19,446 nt of DNA from positions 1 to 19,446 of the forward strand of contig CAAGRQ010000027.1 in the NCBI GenBank assembly GCA_900772705.1. The letters run 5' to 3'. This document shows positions 1 through 7,300 of this stretch, one piece after another. The notes under the pieces were generated by a model. That model saw nothing but the letters and a program-made list of their open reading frames with translations. It made no database searches and was not told the origin of the DNA. The position numbers and the translations under genes are program-made. The stretch comes from Clostridia bacterium (GTDB taxonomy: Bacteria; Bacillota; Clostridia; Oscillospirales; Acutalibacteraceae). Position 1 is the stretch's first letter. Every line of letters starts with the position of its first letter.

Positions 1-419
1 ATGAACACCGACACATGGAGCAGCGGCTCTTTGTTCTTGCGGAGGTTGGCGAGTAGTTCAATTACATCCTGCAAATTGCCCTCGGCCTCGATGGTTTCGT
101 TCACATCGTTGCCGCCGCTTTTGAGCCGATTGCGGCGAGTGGCATTTTGAATGATTTTACGCTGTTCCATAGATTCCACCAGCCTGTGGTAGATGCGTAG
201 TGTCACGCCGTTGCGGTCGGCAAGCTGCGAGAGAATCGCCTGTTCCTCGGTGGAGGGCGGATACTCACGGATTGCCCATACGCAGCGGTAGCTGTCGCCG
301 ACGATATAATGGTCGGATAAAAATTTGATGCTGCCGGGCAGGATCATATCGAAGAAGTCCTTGGTGCGGATCTCCTCAACCTGCTCCGGCGTCAATACTT
401 TCGGTTTTCTTTTGAGCAT
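1..419 (-). CDS. VirB4-like conjugal transfer ATPase, N-terminal part (runs off left edge)
   Basis: Open reading frame of 139 codons continuing past the left edge, starting MLKRKPKVLTPEQVEEIRTK. An AAAGGA ribosome site lies a few bases upstream of the ATG. The visible part (FFDMILPGSIKFLSDHYIVG, then YRCVWAIREYP and a helical QLADRNGVTLRIYHRLVE stretch) resembles the N-terminal region of VirB4/TraE-type proteins encoded beside PrgI in Tn1549-like elements. These are cytoplasmic or membrane-associated ATPases that energise the type IV secretion channel. The Walker motifs would lie outside the window, so the ATPase call rests on N-terminal resemblance and gene order. It is the last gene seen in the transfer block and begins 20 nt after the sortase stop. 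Confidence 0.75.
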   Translation of the reverse strand, partial: MLKRKPKVLTPEQVEEIRTKDFFDMILPGSIKFLSDHYIVGDSYRCVWAIREYPPSTEEQAILSQLADRNGVTLRIYHRLVESMEQRKIIQNATRRNRLKSGGNDVNETIEAEGNLQDVIELLANLRKNKEPLLHVSVF

Positions 420-439
420 AATATTTTCCTTTCTGCCGT

Positions 440-1111
440 TTAGCTTTCTGCGGCGATAATAAGCAGCCGGCCGTCCTTGCCCGAACCGTGGCAGGTGGAG
501 AGGATAAGGTGTCTGCCGTCCTCGCTGGTTATGCGGTTATACCAAGCGTTCGAGATGTTTGTTCTCCGCACCTCGCTCACGGTAAACAGAAACACACCGT
601 CGGCGGTTTCCAGCCTTATCGTGCGGTGTGAGTTCAGAAAATCCGTATTTAGATATTTCTTCAAATCGGAGAACATCGTACTGTTTCGCATATTGTGGCC
701 GTAAATAATGAGGTTGGTGCTTTGAAGGTCGCACCGTCCGTCAAGGAACGGCACACCGCTTTGGCTATACTTGCCGTAGAAGTTTCGGCGGAGATATTTC
801 TGCGGATCGGACGGTGTGTGCATAATGGGATAACTGATGTTTGTGCCGTCAATAGAGAGCCAACCGATGCAATCGGCATTTTCAGTAATGAGGGCTTGTA
901 TATTGCGCTCTGCCGCAGGCTGTTCGGTCGGCTCTGACTCTGTCTGTGCTGCCGTGACCGTAGGCTTGGCGATTTGTGAGACGGCGGCAAAGTCCTCTTT
1001 TTCTTTCTGCCTTTCTTTTAACTCCGAATAGATATTTGCGCCTGCAAGCACGGCAGCCGCCGACAGCAGAAGGCAGAAAAATACGAGGACGGGTTTATTC
1101 CTCGCCCTCAT
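440..1111 (-). CDS. Class B sortase
   Basis: A 223-aa cysteine transpeptidase, anchored by an N-terminal membrane segment (residues 8-24, VLVFFCLLLSAAAVLAG) with the catalytic domain outside. Residues 40-70 form a linker. The sortase domain has the catalytic His139 (IIYGHNM), Cys207 (ILSTCHGS) and Arg215 (GKDGRLLII), and the TLxTC-like context and length fit SrtB. The frame is open much further upstream, but that part overlaps the previous gene in another frame. The ATG at 1111 has GAGGG eight bases before it, while the alternative at 1126 has no ribosome site, so 1111 is chosen. It overlaps the preceding gene by 17 nt. Its likely substrate is the VPQTG-bearing surface protein of the same block. 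Confidence 0.9.
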   Translation of the reverse strand: MRARNKPVLVFFCLLLSAAAVLAGANIYSELKERQKEKEDFAAVSQIAKPTVTAAQTESEPTEQPAAERNIQALITENADCIGWLSIDGTNISYPIMHTPSDPQKYLRRNFYGKYSQSGVPFLDGRCDLQSTNLIIYGHNMRNSTMFSDLKKYLNTDFLNSHRTIRLETADGVFLFTVSEVRRTNISNAWYNRITSEDGRHLILSTCHGSGKDGRLLIIAAES

Positions 1112-1694
1112 CGTCCGTACCCTCATAAAACTGTTCACCGTCAATGTCGGGCATTGTTTCGCCCTGCATACTCGCATCGAAATAGAGAGCAAGGATGCGC
1201 TTGATCTCCGGCTTTTTAAGCCTATGCACCTCAAAGCCCTCGCCGGCGATTTTGCTCTCAATTCGGTTTGCGGTTTCAAAGACCTGTTTTTCTTTCTGCC
1301 CCTTAATTCGGGCGACAAAGAAAAACTGACGGGCCGTTGCCATTTCCACCTGAATGGTATCGAGAAAGTCAATGTCCTTTTTGATGAGCTTCCTGACCTT
1401 TGCGTTTTCCTCAACTTCAAGGCGTTCGGTCAGATAGGCTTTGTTGTCGTCAAAGCATTCTGAGGAGTCGGTGCAGACGATCTCAATGTCGGGCAATGCC
1501 GACAGCACCATCATCAGATGGCGTATCTTGATTTCGATATTAGTGTGTGACAGAACCGAGATATTGGTGGGCGACACGAGGTAAAAGAGCAGCTCGCCCT
1601 TGTTGGTTGAAAGGCCGTATTTCGTGAAGGTCTTGATGCCCATAAGCTCCTGCACCGAACGGCCTTTTTTCTTTTTCTGCTGTTTCTGCTTCAT
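1095..1694 (-). CDS. Conjugation protein resembling the VirB4/TraC N-terminal domain
   Basis: About 199 aa, beginning MKQKQQKKKKGRSVQELMG. A Lys-rich N-terminus is followed by an alpha/beta domain (TKYGLSTNKGELLFYLVSPT; DFLDTIQVEMATARQFFFVA; EGFEVHRLKKPEIKRIL) and an acidic C-terminus ending DDEGEE. The pattern resembles the N-terminal domain of VirB4/TraC-type ATPases, but no P-loop is visible and the protein ends after that domain. The start at 1694 has GGAG nine bases upstream; ATGs at 1709, 1703 and 1700 are in frame, but none is well spaced from a ribosome site. It lies between the PrgI-like gene and the sortase. A role in the transfer machine is inferred from position and weak resemblance. 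Confidence 0.65.
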   Translation of the reverse strand: MKQKQQKKKKGRSVQELMGIKTFTKYGLSTNKGELLFYLVSPTNISVLSHTNIEIKIRHLMMVLSALPDIEIVCTDSSECFDDNKAYLTERLEVEENAKVRKLIKKDIDFLDTIQVEMATARQFFFVARIKGQKEKQVFETANRIESKIAGEGFEVHRLKKPEIKRILALYFDASMQGETMPDIDGEQFYEGTDDEGEE

Positions 1695-1699
1695 TGTCA

Positions 1700-1960
1700 T
1701 CATCTCCATTCAAAGTATTGCTGTGTGGATATTAAATACCGCACGGCGTAACGCATGAAGTCAAGTACGGTGGTATCGTCTATGCGGATCGTTAAAAAGC
1801 CGTAGCACAACACAGCCGCGGCCGGTAAGAAAATATGCAGCTGCACAAGGGCGAGAACCGACAACAGTGCGGCTACCGCCAAAATTACAAAGTCCCGCAA
1901 GCTCCAAAGCCACAGATTGGCTGTGGCTTTTAAGTTCTGCGGATAGATATATTGTGTCAT
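1700..1960 (-). CDS. PrgI family protein (VirB3-like inner-membrane component)
   Basis: 86 aa beginning MTQYIYPQNLKATANLWLWS. Two adjacent hydrophobic segments (about residues 23-58: LRDFVILAVAALLSVLALVQ, then FLPAAAVLCYGFLTI) are followed by a short tail, LDFMRYAVRYLISTQQYFEW. Size, hairpin-like membrane topology and the RYLI...QQYFEW ending match PrgI-family proteins, which sit next to VirB4 in Gram-positive conjugation systems and correspond to VirB3. The ATG overlaps the stop of the previous gene (CAATGA) and has GGAGG nine bases upstream, inside that gene's last codons, so the pair is translationally coupled. Confidence 0.85.
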   Translation of the reverse strand: MTQYIYPQNLKATANLWLWSLRDFVILAVAALLSVLALVQLHIFLPAAAVLCYGFLTIRIDDTTVLDFMRYAVRYLISTQQYFEWR

Positions 1961-2682
1961 TGCGTCATTCCTCCGATTTCTATTCCGCCAGCATCCTCGC
2001 AGAATTCCTTGGGCGTCTGTCCGTATTCCTCACGGAGCTTCTCGGCAATCATATCCTTGATGAGCTGCGACTCCGCATCGGTCGGCATATATTCACCTTC
2101 CTCACAGGAGTCGGCGGTTGTAACGGTAAATTCAAGCCGGAGCGTGTCGGCGAACGGATCGTATTTGGCGTACAGATTCAGCCATTTATCATTGTCCGCA
2201 GCCGTGTCCGTTCCGAATTTCTTGTCCACATCGAACCATGTTTCGAGATAACAGGTAATCTGATGCCCGATGTCGCAGTCCACCTCCATATCTCGGTCGA
2301 CTGCAAGCATATCCCTTGTGAATTCCGGCGTATCCATTTTAGTTATAACGGATGCCGGACGGTATTCGGCGTCGGCATTGTGCCGTCCGAACTGCTCACG
2401 GATATGCTCTGCAAGCTGTTCCGAGAGGAATCGACTGCAAACTGCTTTTGCTTGCTCATGGATAATACCGAGATATTTAAGCCCTGCCTTATAACGGGAG
2501 AGGAGCTTGTCATAGGTCATTTCCTCGTTTAATGACGGCTCAAAAATACCGTAATCTCCATACCAATCGGCATACCGTTCCGTCTGCGAAATGTCCGCTG
2601 CAACCTCATATGCGGCAATGATTTTGAATGCGTCCGAGCCGTACTTCTGCAAAAATCTGTTTGCTTCCTTGTAATATTCCAT
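1957..2682 (-). CDS. Conserved-looking hypothetical protein between VirB6 and PrgI genes
   Basis: 241 aa starting MEYYKEANRFLQKYGSDAFK. The ATG at 2682 is preceded by GGAGG at five bases, better than the in-frame ATG at 2694 that would include the ribosome site in the coding region. The N-terminal half is helical (KIIAAYEVAADISQTERYAD; KAVCSRFLSEQLAEHIREQF). The second half looks beta-rich and acidic (CYLETWFDVDKKFGTD; ADTLRLEFTVTTADSCEEGE). No signal peptide or membrane segment is seen. It ends EIGGMTQ, close to the MGGM endings of other proteins here, because the codons GGA GGA ATG carry the ribosome site of the next gene. I do not recognise the family. Its place in the channel operon suggests a cytoplasmic transfer or regulatory role, which is a guess. 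Confidence 0.75.
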   Translation of the reverse strand: MEYYKEANRFLQKYGSDAFKIIAAYEVAADISQTERYADWYGDYGIFEPSLNEEMTYDKLLSRYKAGLKYLGIIHEQAKAVCSRFLSEQLAEHIREQFGRHNADAEYRPASVITKMDTPEFTRDMLAVDRDMEVDCDIGHQITCYLETWFDVDKKFGTDTAADNDKWLNLYAKYDPFADTLRLEFTVTTADSCEEGEYMPTDAESQLIKDMIAEKLREEYGQTPKEFCEDAGGIEIGGMTQ

Positions 2683-2693
2683 AGACACCTCCA

Positions 2694-3572
2694 TTATTTG
2701 CCTGCGGCCTTTGCCACACTGCGGGTCAGGTTGACTGCCGTTGTGGTGGCGTGGACTACGCTCATCATGTTTACTCTGACGCTTGAATCCAAACCGAACT
2801 GCTGCGCAATTCTCGGCACCTCATTGGCCGCCAGCATAATGCCGAGGCCGAGCAGCATATTCTGCGGAAAGGTCAGAAGCCCCAAGAAAAGCAATGTTGT
2901 CTGCATAAATGCCGTAAGGCAGATTGCGATGACCTGCTTGCACCATTGGTTGAAGCCGTCGGCATAGCCCCTCGGTACGCTGAACATATACAACGCGCCG
3001 ACAGCCATCTGCACGAGGAGGATTCCGCCTCGCTTGATATTCTGAAAGAATATTTTAATAATGCAGTAGGCAAAGGCTATCATCGCAAGCAGATTAAAGA
3101 GCTTGTATTCCGCAGTGGCCGCCACCATAAACGAGCCCTGCAGCACCGAGGTGCTTTGGCCTGCAAGATCCAGCGACTGTGTTCCCGCAAAAATACGGGC
3201 AAGGTCATGGGAAAAGGTGTTTTGCAGGCTGATGCAAAACTTGTATAATTCTATCGGCACGACTCCGATGAGAGAGCAGACAAAGAAGCCTTTTATGATG
3301 TTGAGTGCCGTTGTTTTCACATTGGCTCTGCCGCATTGATACTCGATGGCAACATCAAATATTGCCACAACTGTTCCAGCCACGAACAAGCCCCAGCCGA
3401 ACAGCGTGAACAGCTTTACGGTTGCCTTTACCCATTCAAGGTCAAACACATCCGCACCCATATTGCCCATCATCTCGAAGAAGTCGGCGATAGCGCCGTA
3501 GATGATTTCATAAAACCATTTGAGCATTGCGTCCCAAATGGCATTGGATATTTGTGTTCCGAGGAAGTCCAT
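2694..3572 (-). CDS. VirB6/TrbL-like polytopic membrane protein of the mating channel
   Basis: At least 292 aa with five or more membrane segments: around residues 52-76 (LFTLFGWGLFVAGTVVAIFD), 90-110, 157-175 (LFNLLAMIAFAYCIIKIFF), 180-200 and 213-250 (CLTAFMQTTLLFLGLLTF). The signature stretches FCISLQNTFSHDLARIF, VPRGYADGFNQWCKQV and the closing RVNMMSVVHATTTAVNLTRS are what I recall from TrbL/VirB6-like proteins of Tn1549-type elements. The only in-frame ATG near the N-terminus (3572) has no ribosome site. The frame stays open upstream to a TGA at 3633-3635, with a full GGAGGTGA site at 3636-3643, so the true start may be the ATC at 3629, adding IFDWLGDIFSGIGSAIGDA. It lies between the pilin-like and PrgI-like genes. 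Confidence 0.85.
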   Translation of the reverse strand: MDFLGTQISNAIWDAMLKWFYEIIYGAIADFFEMMGNMGADVFDLEWVKATVKLFTLFGWGLFVAGTVVAIFDVAIEYQCGRANVKTTALNIIKGFFVCSLIGVVPIELYKFCISLQNTFSHDLARIFAGTQSLDLAGQSTSVLQGSFMVAATAEYKLFNLLAMIAFAYCIIKIFFQNIKRGGILLVQMAVGALYMFSVPRGYADGFNQWCKQVIAICLTAFMQTTLLFLGLLTFPQNMLLGLGIMLAANEVPRIAQQFGLDSSVRVNMMSVVHATTTAVNLTRSVAKAAGK

Positions 3573-3635
3573 AGCGTCGCCGATGGCGCTGCCGATCCCC
3601 GAAAAGATATCGCCTAACCAGTCAAAGATAAGTCA

Positions 3636-3643
3636 TCACCTCC
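3636..3643 (-). promoter_or_regulatory. Full Shine-Dalgarno site without a canonical start codon
   Basis: Read on the minus strand this is GGAGGTGA, a near-complete match to the anti-Shine-Dalgarno sequence. The following bases are TGACTT then ATC. In the VirB6-like frame the TGA closes the frame and the ATC, six bases after the site, is the only plausible initiator. The overlapping ATG at 3636-3634 runs into a stop within five codons. This site therefore decides the true N-terminus of the VirB6-like protein. Confidence 0.6.
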
Positions 3644-3661
3644 GTTTCGTAACCGGTTGCA

Positions 3662-4003
3662 TCAGATAATTGACCAGATATACAGCGGTGCGGTCAGTGT
3701 GAAAATAAGGCAGGCAAAAAGAATGCACGGAGCTGCGAACTCAAACTGTCCGTGCTTTCTGTAGTCGAAGTACGCCGTGCCGACCTTCACGAAGAAAAGG
3801 ATGGCGAGGATCATATCGCACACGGGAAAAACAACATTGTTGACTACCGTCTGAATTTGGCTCTTGGCAGCATTCCAAGTATTCTCGATTGCACCTGCCA
3901 CATCGCCTGCGGCAAAGGCAGTCATGGAGAAAGTCGACACAAGGACGGCCACGAGCAGAAGAGAGAAAAGGATTCTCATAGGTTTCTTTTTCATAGGGTT
4001 CAT
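3662..4003 (-). CDS. DUF3852-type pilin-like membrane protein
   Basis: 113 aa. A basic start (MNPMKKKPMR) and a hydrophobic core ending TAFAAGD look like a signal peptide cleaved after AFA, around residue 32. The mature part has two membrane segments (VVFPVCDMILAILFFVKVGT and APCILFACLIFTLTAPLYIW) separated by the short basic loop YFDYRKHGQFEF. This small, two-helix, signal-peptide-bearing design beside VirB6 is what one expects of a VirB2-like pilin, and the loop and ending are what I recall for DUF3852. The ATG overlaps the preceding stop by 4 nt and has GGAGG nine bases upstream. A structural role in the conjugation channel or pilus is inferred. Confidence 0.8.
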   Translation of the reverse strand: MNPMKKKPMRILFSLLLVAVLVSTFSMTAFAAGDVAGAIENTWNAAKSQIQTVVNNVVFPVCDMILAILFFVKVGTAYFDYRKHGQFEFAAPCILFACLIFTLTAPLYIWSII

Positions 4004-4338
4004 AAGGGATTACCTCCAATCGCTTTTTGGATTTCTTTTTCGGTTATCTTTCGGACTCGGATATTGAGGTTTTTGCAGAATTTTAACTCGGCTCTCATGC
4101 CTTCCGTGACGGTATCTCCGAATACCCACACCTCATCGCAGAGCCACAGAAGCGACATTCCCGCTGCCAAGCCGATTTCCCGATCTTTGGGGGCATTATC
4201 GTCGAGGCACAGAGCATAGAAATGCGGCACGACCGGAGCCGTGCCGCACCTCAGTGCGTATTCGGTATATGTCTTAACCTTTTTGAGGTTTTGCTCAATA
4301 TTCCCTCCGAGGGGAGCGCAGACATACACCTTTTTCAT
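4000..4338 (-). CDS. DUF4406-like protein (nucleoside 2-deoxyribosyltransferase-like fold)
   Basis: 112 aa with MKKVYVCAPLGGNIEQNLKK at the start, then VKTYTEYALRCGTAPVVPHF and SLLWLCDEVWVFGDTVTEGM. The pattern (strand ending in a P-G-rich loop, a helix, A-P-x-x-P-H-x-Y, then C-DEVWVFG and EGM..EL) is that of DUF4406/DUF7768 proteins, related to nucleoside 2-deoxyribosyltransferases. Substrate and activity are unknown. It starts in the stop of the surface-protein gene (TAATG) and overlaps the pilin-like gene by 4 nt, so it is embedded in the transfer operon. A role in nucleotide handling or in small-molecule sensing is equally open. Confidence 0.75.
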   Translation of the reverse strand: MKKVYVCAPLGGNIEQNLKKVKTYTEYALRCGTAPVVPHFYALCLDDNAPKDREIGLAAGMSLLWLCDEVWVFGDTVTEGMRAELKFCKNLNIRVRKITEKEIQKAIGGNPL

Positions 4339-7300
4339 TACTCGTCATCCTCGTCCTTTCGGGATTTCACACGGATAATGACCACGGCGATGATGCCGCC
4401 GAGTGCCACAGCGCCGAGTCCGATCCAAAAGCCGAGGTTGGAGTTGTCGCCCGTCTGCGGAACGGGAGGAGCAGGAGGCGTAAGCGTTACGGTCTGACCG
4501 CCGTCCTCAATGTCGGCATGAGCTGCGATTTCCACACCGTCACGATAGAGCATTTCAAACACTACGATGTCTGTCTGCTTGGTTACGGCGCTGCCGTCAA
4601 AGGTAAAGCGGACGGTAATCTCTCCGTCTTTTTTCTCTGCCGTAAAGGTGACCTCGGAGATCACTTCCTTGCCGTTTACGAGGAACGGCTTGCCCGTTGC
4701 CTTGTCCATAAGGATGCCTTTAACGGTGTATTCCTTACCGACCGTAAGGTTCTTGTAGGAAACGGTGTCCTCAATGGTAATGTCGCCCTTGGTAGTAGCG
4801 GATTTTTCTCCGTTCACGGTTGCCTTTGTTCCGATTTCGGGAACGGTAACCTTGACGGTCTGATCCTCGTCCTCAATGTCTGCGTGTACGGCAAGCTCTT
4901 TGCCGTCCTTATACAGAGTTTCAAATACAACAAGACTTGTGTTTTCCTTAATGAGCCTTGAATCGAAGGTAAAGGATACCGTAACCGTTCCGTTCGGTGT
5001 TTCGGGCGTAAAAACGGTTTCAGCTGTTACAGCTTCGCCGTTTTCGGTAAAGGCTTTGCCCGTGTTCTTATCCATAAGCGCACCTTTGAGTACATACTCC
5101 TTGCCGGGGATGAGGTGGCTGTAAGATACGGTATCGGCCAGCGTGAACACTTCGGTTGCACAGATTTCCTTCTCACCGTCAACCGTGGCGGTGGTCTTGA
5201 TTTCGGGAATGCGGTCGTTTACAACGGTGATACCGATGGTCTGTCCGTTCTCACCGATGCGGACAGGATAGATTTCCTCGTTGGGGAGATAGCCGTCCGC
5301 AGGCTGCAATTCCTTCACAAGCCAGTTGCCGTAAGGGATGTTCTCAAAGGTGAATACGCCGTCCTCGCCGGATTCGACTGTAAGGATAGCGCTTTCGGCA
5401 GTAAACTCGGTTTCGCCGCTGCGGAAGAGTCCGAACTTTGCACCTGCAATCACTGCTTCGGTTTCACGGTCGATTTTCAAGCCCTTGACCGAGCCGTAGA
5501 GGATGTCATTCTTGATGGCTTCGCCGCCGTTTGCTTTGATCTCCACAAGGGCGGCATCCTGTCCGGCGTAGTCGAAGGTCACGGGGTACTTTTCATCCGA
5601 GAGGATATAGTGGCTGTCGGTCGCAATTTCCTTTACATACAGCTTTGCGCCTACGGGAATATCCGTCTTGAAGCTGATATTGCCGTTTTCATTGCAATTT
5701 GCAACTTCGAGTAGGCCGTCCTTCGGAATGACCGAACCGTCTGCGGCGGTCAGATCCTCGGCCGCATAGAGTCCGAACTGCACCGAGAGGATTTCTCCGT
5801 TATTCCCTATGCCGAAGGTTTCGTCCTTACCGAGAATTTTGGAGAGCGACACCTCTGCCTTTTGGCGTTCGTTATAGAACTCGGCGGAGGTTTCGGTAAG
5901 CTTTACGGTTTCGCCTGCATAGGTCAGTTCAACCGACTTTGCCTCATCGTTCAGTACCATGCCGTAAGGTGCTTTTGTTTCTCTGACCGTATATTTGCCG
6001 AGGTACAACGGTTTGCTTGTGGCGCTGCCGTTTTCATCGGTGGTTACGGTATCGACAACCGCACCCTTGGCATAGCGGAGTGTGCCGTCCGGCGTGATAA
6101 TGTCCTCGGCGGCGGTAATCTCATAGACCGCACCTGCGAGACCTTTATCTGCAAAAACAAAGCTGTACACGCCGTCCGATTCCACCGCGGAGAAGAAGAC
6201 CTCGCCGCTTTTTGAGATATTGACGATACCTTTCTGCGGCATATTGTGTTTTTCTACGGTTACAATAGTCTTGCTGCCGTCCACCTTGAATGCGATGGGA
6301 GCAGAGTCGAGAACATATCCGTATGCCGTACACTGCTCGATGATCTCATAGTTTCCGTAAGGGAGTTTTTCGGGCATCATGAGCTTGCCTGTTACATCGG
6401 TGTAATAGGTGTCGATATCCACAGGCGTCGGGTAGTTGATGTGCTGCACGATATATTCGCCCGTGTCGGTGTTGCGTACCTTAAAGCCAATACCCGCCGC
6501 AGGGATAATTTTACCCGTTTCTGCGTCCTTTTTAACAATCTCAATGAGTGCCTCAAAGGTTGCGTTGTTGATGAGGAAGCGATAGGTTTCGCCGTTTTCC
6601 TTAACAAAGACATTGAAAGGCGCAAGCAATTCCTTGCCTTCCCAGCCCTTGGTCTGCTTCACGGTGTATTCGCCGTAAGGCAGATCCTTGGTTTCGGCAA
6701 AGCCGTTCTCATCGCATACAAGGATATCTCTTTCGGTTTCCTTGGCGTTTTCATAGCTGCCGGAGGCGGCAAGGTATACCTCAAACTCTGCACCTTTTTC
6801 GGGTGTTTCGATCTTGGTGCTGCCGTCATCGCAATGCTTGATTACGGTGATTTTTCCCTTGATAACATTTTCGAGGGAGTCGAGAGGCTTTGCGAGGTTG
6901 TATTCTACGGTATAGAGCTTGGCTTCAGCACCGATGTGCTGACTTTCTGTGTTAAGAAGGTATCCTTCGGACGGGCTGATTTCTTTCAGCGACCAATCAT
7001 CGCCGCAGATATAATACTTGGTGGTAAACTGACCGTTTGCGTCGGTGGTGTAGGTGTCGATGAGCTGATTGCCTTTATAGATGCCGTACTTTGCACCTGC
7101 GAGGGAAGCGTCGCCCTGCGGCAAGCCCTTTTCGCTGTCACTTTTGGTTACAGTAACATTAAACTTCTTGAGGACATTGTCAAAGGACTTGTTCGTTACC
7201 TTATTCCACTCGATTGCGGCAGTCTGCTTGTCGGGTACGACATAGCGAGTCGGAGTGTCGACTTCTTCGAGGGTATATCCCGTGCCGATAAGCACATTCT

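Noticed and set aside
1112..1420. N-terminal extension of the sortase frame
   Set aside because: The added region is Arg/Ser-rich, lacks a ribosome site and overlaps the preceding gene; the membrane anchor after 1111 is the natural N-terminus.
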